NCBI RefSeq assembly: GCF_014646515.1
Contig: NZ_BMNK01000006.1
Location: 124,001-188,000 of the forward strand
Reading direction: 5' to 3'
DNA: 64,000 nucleotides
From: Nonomuraea glycinis
GTDB taxonomy: Bacteria > Actinomycetota > Actinomycetes > Streptosporangiales > Streptosporangiaceae
The translations under genes and the position numbers were made by a program. Of this stretch, positions 46,951-55,511 are shown one piece after another; position 1 is the first letter of the stretch; each line of letters begins with the position of its first letter. Below the pieces are notes generated by a model that saw nothing but the letters and a program-made list of their open reading frames with translations, made no database searches and was not told the origin of the DNA.

Positions 46951-49900
46951 AGAACGGTGCGTCGAGGGGCACCTGGCGGACCCCGGGCAGGTGCGCGTCC
47001 AGCTCACCCAGCTCGAACCGCGACATGCCGATGACATGCCAGAACTGCCCCGCCGTCTCCCCTTGGACCTTGTATCGGCCGTCCGGCGCCAGCGCCGCCC
47101 AGCCCTCCGGCAGCCCGAGCAGGGTCATCCGGCGATCCGATCCCTCCCAGAGGATCACCACGCCGTCGTCGCCCGCGCTGGCCAGCAGGTCCGAGGAGGG
47201 ACTGAAGGCGACCGACCAGACGCGCCGCGCATGACCGGGGAGCGCGCGCAGCAGCCTGCCGGAGGTGGTGTCCCACACCCGCACCACGGCGTCGTCGCCG
47301 CCGGTGGCGATGCGGTCGCCGGCGGCGTTGAAGTCGACCGTCCACAGCCGTCTCGCGCCACCGTCGAAGGTGTGCCGCAGCAGCGGCTGCCAGGGCTGGC
47401 CCGGCCGCAACTCCCACAGCCTGGCCTGGCCGTCGTTGCCGGCGCTCGCCAGCAGGTCGCCCGAGGGCGAGAACACCACCGAGTAGACCCGGTCGGAGTG
47501 CCCCTCCAGGGTCGCCACCCGGCCGCCGGAGTCCACGTGCCAGATCCGTACCAGCCGGTCGTCGCAGCCGGTGGCGACGTAGCGGCCGTCCGGGCTGAAG
47601 GCGATCGAGCGGACCCGGCCGCGGTGGTCGGTGAGGCTGGCGACCAGCCGGCCCGTCGCCCGCCACCAGATCCGCACGCTGTCGTCGTCGTTGGCCGTGG
47701 CCAGTTTGGTGCCGTCGGGGCTGAACGCCTCCGCCCACACGTGGTCGGTTTCGGCGTTGAGCTCGCGCTCGTAGTCGCCGGTGGTGGCGTTCCAGAAGTG
47801 CACGCCGCCGTCGTTGCTGGAGGTCGCCAGCACCGGCCCGGCGGGGGAGAACAGCGCGGAGATCAGCCGGTCGGCCTGGCCGGTGAACTCGCGCAGCCGT
47901 CGCCCGGTGCGGGCCTCCCACACGCGCACGACGCCGTCGTTGCCGCTGGTCGCCAGCATGGAGCCGTTGGCGCTGAAGCGGACCGAGGTGATGCGCCTGC
48001 CGTGCCCGCGCTGCACGCGCTGGCACTGGCCCGACTCCGGGTCCCACAGCCGGACCGTGCCGTCGTTGCTGCTGGTGGCGAGCTGCTCGCTGTCGGGCCG
48101 CCACGCGAACGGCCACACCGAGCTGCGGTGACCGCTCAGCTCGACGCGCTGCGGCCCGCCGACCGTCTGCAGCCGCACCACGCCGGCGGAGTCGCCGGTG
48201 GCCAGCGTACGGCCGTCGGGGGAGAAGGCCACCTGGTAGACGGCGGCGGCGTGGGTGGTGTGCAGGCCGCGGAACTCGCCCGAGGAGTCCCACAGCCGCA
48301 CGTCGCCGGAGGTGTCGCCGGTGGCCAGCAGTGAGCCGTCGGGCGAGAACGTGACGCAGTAGATGCTGCCCCGCAGGCCGGTCAGCGCGTGCCGCCGCGT
48401 CCAGGTGGCGGTGTCCCACACCCGCAGCGTGCCCGCTCCGTCGCCGGTGGCCAGCACCGAGCCGTCCGGGCTGTGCACGGCGCGGTAGACGGGGCCGCGG
48501 TGGTCGTCCATGGTCCTGGCCAGCTCGCCGGTGGACAGGCTCCAGATGCGCAGCATGCCCGCCGCGTCGCCGGTCGCCAGCACGTTCCCGTGGAAGGAGG
48601 CCGTGTAGATGGGCGCCTGGTGACCGGTCAGCTCGTGCAGCAGGTCGCCGGTGGCGGTGTTCCAGACCCGGACCACGCCGTCGCCGCCGCCCGCCGCGAG
48701 CAGCTCTCCCGAAGGGCTGAACCGTACCGGCCAGACGCCGTCGCGGTGGCCGGTCAGGGCGCGCAGCCGCACGCCGGTGAGGGGGTCCCACAGCATGACG
48801 AGGCCGTCGCTCGCGCCGGTCGCCAGCAGGTCACCGGCGAACGAGACGGAGTAGACGCGGCCGGTGTGCCCCTGCAGGGTGCGCACCGGCAGCCCGCCGA
48901 CGCACAGCAGCACGCCGCCGTCCTCGTTGCCGATCGCGATGGTCGAGCCGTCCGGACTGTAGGCGATCGGCTCGGGCAGGCGGCTGGTGTGGAAGTTGTA
49001 TCCGTACGGCACGCCGATCGCGGCGGGCGCGAGCTGCGTCTCGACCGGGTGACCCGGCACCACGGCGGCGCCCGGCAGGTGCGGCGGCGTGCCGGTCACG
49101 TTGATCAGGGTGGCGCGGTGCCACCGGGCGCCCTCGGCCGACACGTCGCTCAGGTCCGTGCGCGCCAGCCGTGCCCCGGACAGGTCGGCGCCACCCAGGT
49201 CGGCGCCGGTGAGCACGGCGCCGTCGAGCCGCGCCCCGACCAGCTTGGCGTCCCGCAGGACCGCCCTGGACAGGTTGGTGCCCGCGAGGGTCGCGTCGGT
49301 CAGGTCGGCCCCGGTCAGGTCCACCTCCTGCAGATCCCTGGCCGACAGGTCCTCGCCCTTCAGGTTCGCGCCGCGCAGGTCGGCCCGGGCGGGGGTGCGC
49401 AGCCGGGCCGCGATCTTCACGGCGTTCGCGCGGGACACGTCGTCGGCGGGCGGATCGGCCACCCACGCCCGCAGCGCCCGCACGTCGGCCAGGTCGCACA
49501 GGAACTCGACGGTCAGCGCCGACAGCGGCCGGCGCGACAGCGCCACGGGCGCGTCGATCGTCGCCGCCACATGCCTGGCGATCAGCCACTCCATCACCGA
49601 GGAGTGAATGAACCCGAACATCCCCTCCTCGGTCCGCACCAGCAGGCTGCCCGACCCCATCGCGTAGGCGGTGTGCGCGGCCGAGAGCTGGCCGCTGGCC
49701 AGATCGGCCAGCGTCTCGGCGATCTCGGTCAGCTCGTCCACACCGAGCAGTGACTCGCCGGAGTCCCACAGCCGCAGCGCCAGCGCCGTCACCACCTGCC
49801 ACAGCTCCGCGGTGGACAGGGTGGCGGGCGACCCCGGCACCTTGACCCGCCGCTCCTCGAAGGCCAGCCAGGACTGCAGGATCTCTTCGTACAGCAGCGC

Positions 49901-52528
49901 GGGGCTGATCGTGTGCCGTGCCTGGGCCACCGTGCGCAGCCGGTCGGCGTCGAGGTCGGCGATGAAGCTCAGCATCCGCGGGTTCTGGGCCAGGGCCAGC
50001 AGGTCCCTGATGCCCTCCATCAGCGACATCCGGGCGGCGGCCTCGTCACCGTCATCGAACCGGTTGGCGAGGTAGGAGCGGATCTGGTCGTGGGTGAAGT
50101 CCTCCAGGCCCAGCACCCGCCGTTGCGGCAGCACGCCCACCATCTCGCCGAGCGAGGTCAGCACCTGACTGTGCGACTTGAAGTGCTGGGTACGGCTGGC
50201 GACCACGATCTTCGCCTTGTCCTCCGCCGCGGCCAGTAACGTCGCCAGGTGGTCGGCCGCCCGGTCGTAGGTGAGCCGGGTGACGAGCTCGTCGAAACCG
50301 TCGAACAGCAGCACGATCCGGCCCTGCCTGAGCAGGTAGCGGAAGGCCTTGAGGTCGATGAGCTCCTCGCCGTGGTTGGCCAGGTGCGCGGCCACCAGCC
50401 CGTCCACCGAGTGCGCCTTGTCCAGGGCGCGCAGCTCGATGAGGACGGGCGTCAGGTGCGGCAGCTCGGCCGGGATGCGCCTGGCCAGCTCGCGCAGCGC
50501 GAACGTCTTGCCGTGCCCGAAGTCGCCGAGCAGCAGCAGGAACCTGCCGTGGTCGGTGGCCAGCAGCCGCATCAGCTCGTCGGTGAGCCCTTCTCTGATC
50601 TGGTGGCCGGGCCGGTCGAGCTCGCGGTAACGCTGCGGGACGTACAGCGCGGGCGGGTAGCGGCGGTCGGTGGTTAGCCTGGCCGTCTGCTCGGCGGCGT
50701 AGCCGGACAGGTCGAGCAGGCCCTGGAACTCGGTGAAGCTGCGCAGCCGCACCCCCCTGCGCATGAGGTCCTCGCGCAGCGTGCGCGACGGCGGCGGCCC
50801 CTGGTAGACCAGCTCCGCCGCCAGCTCGCTCGCGTGCGCCTGCCGGACGAACTCGGCGGCGTCCTCGGCGGTGAGCTCGCCCGCGTGCGCGCCGATCATC
50901 AGCTGGCGGACGAACCCGTCGTCGGGGTGGGTGACCACCAGATGGCCGGGCATGCGGCGGATCCTGGCCCGCTCGTGCCTGGCCTCGCAGACCTCGGTGA
51001 TCCGGTCGAGCAGCAGCTCGACCGGGGTGGGCTGGCGCCGGTCCTGCCCCGGGGCCGAGCCGCCACCGGGGGGCGGGCCGGCGGGCGTCTCGCCGGTGAA
51101 GGTGGCGCGGGCGGCCCGCCAGACGTGCCGGACCCGGGCGGGCGCGCCGCCGTCGGGCAGCCAGGTGCGGATCCCCTCGGGGGTGATCTCGATGACCTGG
51201 TGGCGGCGGGGCGCGGTGACGGCCCCCGCGGCGGGGTCGCCGGACCCCTGGAAGAGCAGGTTGAGCCGGTGGGCCAGGAGCCGTTCGAAGGCCGGCGCGT
51301 CGTGCAGCGCGGCGGGCGGGTGCCCGATGGCGCCCAGGCGCAGCCAGCCCTGCTCCTCGTAGGGCCGCAGCCGCTCGGCGAACCAGGCGGCCTGTCCCTC
51401 ACCGAGCATGGCGTAGGCGTCGCGCTCCAGGTGGCTCATCGCCATCGTCGAGTTGAGCCCGGCAACGACCACCTTCAGGTCGGGCACCTCGAACACGGTC
51501 CACGGCTGCCCGACGTCGAACACCCGGTCGTCGAGCCCCTGATAGACCTCGCCGAACAGGCCGGCGAAATGCCGCCACTTGGGCCAGTAGGGCGGCTGCG
51601 GGCTGACGTCGTCGGCCTCGCAGGTGAGGAAGTAGGCGCTGGCCGCGGCCTTGGTGACGTCGCGCGGGCCCGGCACGATCACCAGCCGGTGCGGCTCCAG
51701 CCCGAGCAGCAGCCGCAGGTCGGTGACGAACCGGGTGGCCTGCCCGAACTGCCGCAGGCTGCCGGACTCGGTCAGGTCGCCGCTGGCCACGATGAGGTCG
51801 GGCCGGGGCGTGCCCCTGTCGTACATGGCGGTGAGGTCGGCCCAGATCCGGGCCTGGATGTCCTCGGGGGTGAACGGCTCGCCCGGGTCCGGCAGCCCCC
51901 GCCCGAACCGGGGGCCGGCCAGGTGCAGCACGCTGAGGGAGTCACGCCGGGCGTGCGGGGCGGCGGCGGGCGGGAACTTCGGCGCGCTCACCGGACTGCG
52001 GCGGGTGCGCACTCCGCTGCCGCCGCCGGGCGGCGGCAGCGTCGGCGGCGGGGCGGGCAGGTCCGAGCCGGTCGGGAACGTGGGCGCGGCCTCGGGCTTG
52101 GCCCGGCCGTTCAGCGCCTCCCTGACCCGGCCGAGCAGCAGCGCCCTGGCGTGCCCCGGATCGGTCACGCCCAGCAGGTCCACCCAGGTGATCGTGGACA
52201 GCAGCCCTTCGAGCCGGACGTCCTCCAGCCTGATGGTGACCAGCTTGTTCGACGGGGCGTCGGGGTCGGCGCGCATCGCCGCCTGCCACTCCATCCGGCC
52301 GTAGCGGGAGCTCAGGTAGTTGCGCGAGAGCACCGCCACGACGAGCTGCGCCTCGCTGACGCCGCGGTCCATGAAGTCGATGAAGTTGGTGCCGGGGACG
52401 AAGTCCCACGCCTGGATCATCGTGCGGTAGCCGGCCGCCTCCAGCTCCCAGGCGATCCATGTCGCCCAGGCCGTGTCGGCGGGGGAGTAGCTGACGAAGA
52501 TCTGTGTCGGCCTTCCGTCACGTGCCAT
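46949..52528 (-). CDS. TIR / phosphoesterase-like / NACHT / pentapeptide / WD40 STAND protein
   Basis: This 1859-residue protein has, in order: a TIR domain (about 1-135; IFVSYSPADTAW, catalytic-type Glu E80 in RMEW); a Pro-rich linker; a calcineurin-like phosphoesterase domain (about 198-470) with VASGDLTESG but AGPRFG and VPGPRDV in place of the usual metal-binding D-x-H and GNHD motifs; a helical domain; a NACHT-type NTPase (Walker A GDFGHGKT at 668-675, Walker B IVLLFDGFDEL at 738-748); pentapeptide repeats (about 1048-1128); and about 15 WD40 repeats (1185-1815) ending in a short tail (GRYKVQGETAGQFW). STAND proteins of this type sense a ligand through the repeats and trigger the effector domain. 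ATG 52528 has GATACT 6 nt upstream. Divergent from an SLC13-type permease. Confidence 0.88.
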   Translation of the reverse strand: MARDGRPTQIFVSYSPADTAWATWIAWELEAAGYRTMIQAWDFVPGTNFIDFMDRGVSEAQLVVAVLSRNYLSSRYGRMEWQAAMRADPDAPSNKLVTIRLEDVRLEGLLSTITWVDLLGVTDPGHARALLLGRVREALNGRAKPEAAPTFPTGSDLPAPPPTLPPPGGGSGVRTRRSPVSAPKFPPAAAPHARRDSLSVLHLAGPRFGRGLPDPGEPFTPEDIQARIWADLTAMYDRGTPRPDLIVASGDLTESGSLRQFGQATRFVTDLRLLLGLEPHRLVIVPGPRDVTKAAASAYFLTCEADDVSPQPPYWPKWRHFAGLFGEVYQGLDDRVFDVGQPWTVFEVPDLKVVVAGLNSTMAMSHLERDAYAMLGEGQAAWFAERLRPYEEQGWLRLGAIGHPPAALHDAPAFERLLAHRLNLLFQGSGDPAAGAVTAPRRHQVIEITPEGIRTWLPDGGAPARVRHVWRAARATFTGETPAGPPPGGGSAPGQDRRQPTPVELLLDRITEVCEARHERARIRRMPGHLVVTHPDDGFVRQLMIGAHAGELTAEDAAEFVRQAHASELAAELVYQGPPPSRTLREDLMRRGVRLRSFTEFQGLLDLSGYAAEQTARLTTDRRYPPALYVPQRYRELDRPGHQIREGLTDELMRLLATDHGRFLLLLGDFGHGKTFALRELARRIPAELPHLTPVLIELRALDKAHSVDGLVAAHLANHGEELIDLKAFRYLLRQGRIVLLFDGFDELVTRLTYDRAADHLATLLAAAEDKAKIVVASRTQHFKSHSQVLTSLGEMVGVLPQRRVLGLEDFTHDQIRSYLANRFDDGDEAAARMSLMEGIRDLLALAQNPRMLSFIADLDADRLRTVAQARHTISPALLYEEILQSWLAFEERRVKVPGSPATLSTAELWQVVTALALRLWDSGESLLGVDELTEIAETLADLASGQLSAAHTAYAMGSGSLLVRTEEGMFGFIHSSVMEWLIARHVAATIDAPVALSRRPLSALTVEFLCDLADVRALRAWVADPPADDVSRANAVKIAARLRTPARADLRGANLKGEDLSARDLQEVDLTGADLTDATLAGTNLSRAVLRDAKLVGARLDGAVLTGADLGGADLSGARLARTDLSDVSAEGARWHRATLINVTGTPPHLPGAAVVPGHPVETQLAPAAIGVPYGYNFHTSRLPEPIAYSPDGSTIAIGNEDGGVLLCVGGLPVRTLQGHTGRVYSVSFAGDLLATGASDGLVMLWDPLTGVRLRALTGHRDGVWPVRFSPSGELLAAGGGDGVVRVWNTATGDLLHELTGHQAPIYTASFHGNVLATGDAAGMLRIWSLSTGELARTMDDHRGPVYRAVHSPDGSVLATGDGAGTLRVWDTATWTRRHALTGLRGSIYCVTFSPDGSLLATGDTSGDVRLWDSSGEFRGLHTTHAAAVYQVAFSPDGRTLATGDSAGVVRLQTVGGPQRVELSGHRSSVWPFAWRPDSEQLATSSNDGTVRLWDPESGQCQRVQRGHGRRITSVRFSANGSMLATSGNDGVVRVWEARTGRRLREFTGQADRLISALFSPAGPVLATSSNDGGVHFWNATTGDYERELNAETDHVWAEAFSPDGTKLATANDDDSVRIWWRATGRLVASLTDHRGRVRSIAFSPDGRYVATGCDDRLVRIWHVDSGGRVATLEGHSDRVYSVVFSPSGDLLASAGNDGQARLWELRPGQPWQPLLRHTFDGGARRLWTVDFNAAGDRIATGGDDAVVRVWDTTSGRLLRALPGHARRVWSVAFSPSSDLLASAGDDGVVILWEGSDRRMTLLGLPEGWAALAPDGRYKVQGETAGQFWHVIGMSRFELGELDAHLPGVRQVPLDAPF

Positions 52529-52534
52529 TCCCTC

Positions 52535-52540
52535 AGTATC
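52535..52540 (-). promoter_or_regulatory. Candidate -10 for the leaderless STAND gene
   Basis: GATACT on the minus strand ends 6 nt before ATG 52528, the same geometry as at polA, uvrB and the BpsA-like gene. No clear -35 is visible. Confidence 0.4.
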
Positions 52541-52585
52541 GCCCGTGGGGTCGGCGTTTCGCATGCCGTGTGCGATCATCGTCGG

Positions 52586-53758
52586 GTGTTGCGGCGTCTT
52601 GGCGTGCTCGACTGGATCAGGGTCGGGCTGCTCGTGCTCGGTCTGGTCTTCGTGGCCACCGGGCTGCTCCCGCTGCCGGTCGCCCGGGAGAGCATGGGCG
52701 AGATCGGGCCGTTGCTGGTGTTCCTGGTGGGGATCATCGTGCTGGCGGAGCTCACCAAGGAGGCGCAGGTCTTCGACGTGATCGCGGCCAGGATGGCGGT
52801 CCTCGGCCGCGGCAACTACGTCGCCCTTTTTCTCCTCTGTACGGCCTTCGCGTCATTTATCACGATTTTTCTGAACTTGGATACGACGGCGGTGCTGCTC
52901 ACGCCGGTCATGCTGGCCCTGGCCCCCAAGGCCCGCATCGCCGCCCTGCCGCTGGCCATGACCACCATCTGGTTCGCCAACACCGCGAGCCTGCTGCTGC
53001 CGGTGTCCAACCTGACGAACTTGCTGGCCATGGAGGCCATCGACCTGTCGCCGCTGGAGTTCGCGGCCCGGATGTGGGCCCCGCAGGCCGTCGCGATCAT
53101 GGTCACCATGGCGTTCCTGTGGGCCTTCTTCTGGCGCAGGGGCGAGCGGCGCGAGGCGCGCTACACGCCCCCGCTGCTGGAGCCGATCGCCGACCGGGTG
53201 CTGTTCGGCGCCGCCTCGGCCGCCTGCCTGCTGTTCATCGGCGCGCTGCTGGCGGGGGTGGAGGTGTGGACGGCGGCGACGGTGGCGGCGCTCATCGTGG
53301 TGGTCGCCTTCGCGGTGCGCGACCGCGGGCGGCTGACCTGGCGGCTGGTGCCGTGGCAGCTGCTCATCTTCGTGACCGGCCTGTTCCTGGTGGTGCCCAC
53401 GCTCAGCAGGTACGGTCTGGCCGACCTGATGGGCTGGCTCCTCGGCGTCGAGCGGGACCCGTACCGCACGGCCGCCGTCGGGGCCGGGCTGTCCAATCTG
53501 CTCAACAATCTGCCCGCCTTCAAGGCCGTCGAGGAGGTCATCCCGGCCGACGACCGAGGTCAGCTTCTCGCCCTGCTCGTCGGCGCCAACGTGGGCCCGG
53601 TCATCACGCCGTGGGCGTCGCTGGCGACGCTGCTCTGGTTCGAGTCGTGCCGCCGCCACGACGTCAAGGTGCCGATGCGCCGCTTCCTGCTCACCGGTGC
53701 CGGCCTGGCCGTCGTGGGCCTGGCGGCGACGACCTGGGCCCTGGTCACCTTCGGTTGA
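52586..53758 (+). CDS. SLC13/ArsB-like membrane transporter
   Basis: The 390-residue protein has about ten helices and resembles the ion-transporter (IT) superfamily, SLC13/ArsB/NhaD. Visible: FLNLDTTAVLLTPVMLALAPK (a family helix motif), IWFANTASLLLPVSNLTNLLA and VGAGLSNLLNNLPAFKAVEEVIP with an Asn-rich unwound segment, then ANVGPVITPWASLATLLWFES. Substrate may be arsenite, a dicarboxylate or another anion. GTG 52586 is 57 bp from the divergent STAND gene; GATCAT 6 nt before the GTG may serve as -10. Confidence 0.82.
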   Translation: MLRRLGVLDWIRVGLLVLGLVFVATGLLPLPVARESMGEIGPLLVFLVGIIVLAELTKEAQVFDVIAARMAVLGRGNYVALFLLCTAFASFITIFLNLDTTAVLLTPVMLALAPKARIAALPLAMTTIWFANTASLLLPVSNLTNLLAMEAIDLSPLEFAARMWAPQAVAIMVTMAFLWAFFWRRGERREARYTPPLLEPIADRVLFGAASAACLLFIGALLAGVEVWTAATVAALIVVVAFAVRDRGRLTWRLVPWQLLIFVTGLFLVVPTLSRYGLADLMGWLLGVERDPYRTAAVGAGLSNLLNNLPAFKAVEEVIPADDRGQLLALLVGANVGPVITPWASLATLLWFESCRRHDVKVPMRRFLLTGAGLAVVGLAATTWALVTFG

Positions 53759-53796
53759 GGGCTCGTCGCCGGTTGATCTAGAGGAGAATGGTCACC

Positions 53797-54258
53797 ATGG
53801 CCAAATCACCTCTGAACAGATGTTTCGGTCTTGTCCTCCTGGCCGCCGTCGGGCTGACCGCCTGCAGCGGCGGCGGCACCGTGACGACCGCGTCCTCGAT
53901 CGTGCCCCCCAGCGCGTCGGCCAAGGCGTCGGCCGAGCCGTCCGCCACCGTCTCGGTGATCCCGCCGAAGGCGGTCCGGCTGGTCAAGCTCGAAGTCCTC
54001 GGCAAGGGGAAGGCCGCTCAGCCGATCATGTACAACGCGGACGAGAGCGGCGTCGAGAACGAGGCCAAGCTGCCCTGGTCCAGGACCGCCCAGATCGAGC
54101 TCACCGGCGCCGAGCAGGAAGTGGGCCGCCTGGTCTCGATCGTGGCGGGGTCGGTCCGGGCCGCCAACGGCCAGTTCAAGCCGGCCCCCTGCCGGATCAT
54201 CGTGGACGGCGAGAAGGTCGCCTCGGGCAAGGGGTCGTGCAAGTACATGCTCAAGTAG
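53797..54258 (+). CDS. MmpS-like lipoprotein
   Basis: The 153-residue protein has a lipobox GLTAC (Cys23), a Ser/Pro/Ala linker, and a C-terminal beta-domain with PIMYNADESGVENEAKLPWSRTAQIELTG and CRIIVDGEKVASGKGSCKYML, a pattern like the MmpS accessory family, with the conserved Cys pair. No MmpL partner is adjacent. ATG 53797 is 10 nt after GAGGAG; ATG 53788 is closer and less likely. Confidence 0.75.
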   Translation: MAKSPLNRCFGLVLLAAVGLTACSGGGTVTTASSIVPPSASAKASAEPSATVSVIPPKAVRLVKLEVLGKGKAAQPIMYNADESGVENEAKLPWSRTAQIELTGAEQEVGRLVSIVAGSVRAANGQFKPAPCRIIVDGEKVASGKGSCKYMLK

Positions 54259-54350
54259 CCGCCGTCCGGCGCGGTCGAGCACCTGCTCAAGTGGCCGCTG
54301 CTCGGCGCGGGCGGGCACCTGCTCAAGGAGCCGCCGCTCAGCGGCGGCGG
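54248..54350. repeat. 36-bp tandem repeat (about 3 copies) containing a stop codon
   Basis: Units TGCTCAAGTAGCCGCCGTCC plus 16 more bases lie at 54248-54283, 54284-54319 and 54320-54350 (partial). The first contains the last codons and TAG (54256-54258) of the MmpS-like gene. Unit length is 12 codons. Confidence 0.87.
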
Positions 54351-54490
54351 ATCGTCATGGACCGTGCCGACCGGCGCCGGTTCGGGGCGCTGTCCTCGGC
54401 CTCCTCGGCCGGCTCCTCCTCCGACGGCCGGGGACCGACCACCGCTGCGAACCACGGATGCGCCCACCGGGAGGCGCGCTCGCCGCTCAT
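54338..54490 (-). CDS. Small ORF B (50 aa), overlapping ORF A
   Basis: The ORF encodes 50 residues, starting MSGERASRWAHPWFAAVVG and with an acidic middle (EEEPAEEAED) and a basic C-terminus (NRRRSARSMTIRRR). Its ATG overlaps the stop of ORF A (ATGA) and GGAGG lies just upstream. Codons strongly favour G or C in position three, as in real genes here. No family recognised; too short for the usual gene models. Could be a regulatory protein, an antitoxin or a peptide-maturation partner. Confidence 0.5.
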   Translation of the reverse strand: MSGERASRWAHPWFAAVVGPRPSEEEPAEEAEDSAPNRRRSARSMTIRRR

Positions 54491-54606
54491 GCCGCCTCCA
54501 GCGGCGGGCGCGGCACGCCGGCTCCAGGATGCGACGAGGCGGAGAGCACCGTCGCCGACTCGGTCACACTCAGCTCCATGGTCGGATCCGTCAGCAACGC
54601 CGACAT
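54487..54606 (-). CDS. Small ORF A (39 aa), possible precursor peptide
   Basis: The ORF starts MSALLTDPTMELSVTESAT and ends PRPPLEAA. AAGGAG lies 7 nt before its ATG, the best ribosome-binding site in this neighbourhood, and about 87% of its third positions are G or C. The acidic leader-like front and a Ser/Thr/Pro-rich end resemble a ribosomally made peptide precursor, but no modifying enzyme is nearby, so this is only a hypothesis. It lies 91 nt after the stop of the IMPase gene. Confidence 0.5.
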   Translation of the reverse strand: MSALLTDPTMELSVTESATVLSASSHPGAGVPRPPLEAA

Positions 54607-54697
54607 GGTGTTTCTCCTTTCCGCACCCTCTGGTACAGACGTCGGACCGGGCGGGAAGCGCTCTTCGCCGCCGGGCCATGCGCATATCTTCAGTGAT

Positions 54698-55501
54698 TCA
54701 TCGATGGACAAGGGACAGCAGGGCCTGGATGGCCTCCGGGTGGGCCGCCACGAAGCTGCGGTCCTCGACCGTGCCCTCGATGTTGTCCTCGAAGGGCCCG
54801 CCGTCCAGCGCCCGGATCTCGATGCCGGCCTCCTGCGCGATCAGCGCGCCCGCGGGCAGGTCCACGGCCTCGGCCTGGTAGCCGACCATGCCGTCGATGT
54901 CTCCACGTGCCAGCATGGCCCACGACAGCAGCGGCGCCCACAGCTGCAGCACTCGCCGGGAGCCGAGCTCCAGCGCGTGCCTCATCTCGCGCACCTTTGT
55001 GTCGTCCCTGGTCACAGCATACCCCTGGGTCCAAGCGAGCAGTGGACCATGGGACGAGGGCCGGTGGCGGGCGGCCATCCGCGCGCCCGGGGACGCCAGC
55101 GCGCCACGGCCGCGGACCGCCGACCACGTCTGCGCCGACACCGGGTCGTGCACCACGCCCAGCATCGGCCGGCCCGCCCGGCACAGGGCCAGGCCCACGA
55201 CGTAGGCGGGCAGGCCGATCGCCACGTTGTTGGTGCCGTCGAGCGGATCGATCAGCCAGGTCCACTCGGCGCCCGAGACGCCCAGCAGCCCCGACTCCTC
55301 GGCGATGACCGTATGGGACGGGTAGACCGCGAGGATCCGCTCCAGCAGCAGCTTCTCCGAGGCCAGGTCCAGATCGGTCACCACGTCCCCCGAGCCGCCC
55401 TTGGGGCGGACGCCGATCGGCTGCCTGGTGCCGTCCAGGAGCAGCTTCCCCGCCGCCTCGGCGGCGTCCACGGCGAGCGCGCGAGCGTGATCCAGATCCA
55501 T
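54698..55501 (-). CDS. Inositol monophosphatase family phosphatase
   Basis: The 267-residue protein has GDVVTDLDLASEKLLLERI, the metal-binding EESG and motif A WLIDPLDGTNN, with AVDLPAGALIAQEAG near the C-terminus. The family includes inositol monophosphatase, fructose-1,6-bisphosphatase-like and PAP (3',5'-bisphosphate) phosphatases; the exact substrate cannot be read from sequence. It is the last of three genes separated by only 9-10 bp, after the cupin-like and two-TM genes. Confidence 0.85.
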   Translation of the reverse strand: MDLDHARALAVDAAEAAGKLLLDGTRQPIGVRPKGGSGDVVTDLDLASEKLLLERILAVYPSHTVIAEESGLLGVSGAEWTWLIDPLDGTNNVAIGLPAYVVGLALCRAGRPMLGVVHDPVSAQTWSAVRGRGALASPGARMAARHRPSSHGPLLAWTQGYAVTRDDTKVREMRHALELGSRRVLQLWAPLLSWAMLARGDIDGMVGYQAEAVDLPAGALIAQEAGIEIRALDGGPFEDNIEGTVEDRSFVAAHPEAIQALLSLVHR

Positions 55502-55511
55502 CGGGCATCCC

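Noticed and set aside
46949..49000. DNA repeats under the WD40 region as a mobile or CRISPR array
   Set aside because: They are diverged copies of the WD40 protein motif (about 120 bp period), not a DNA-level array.
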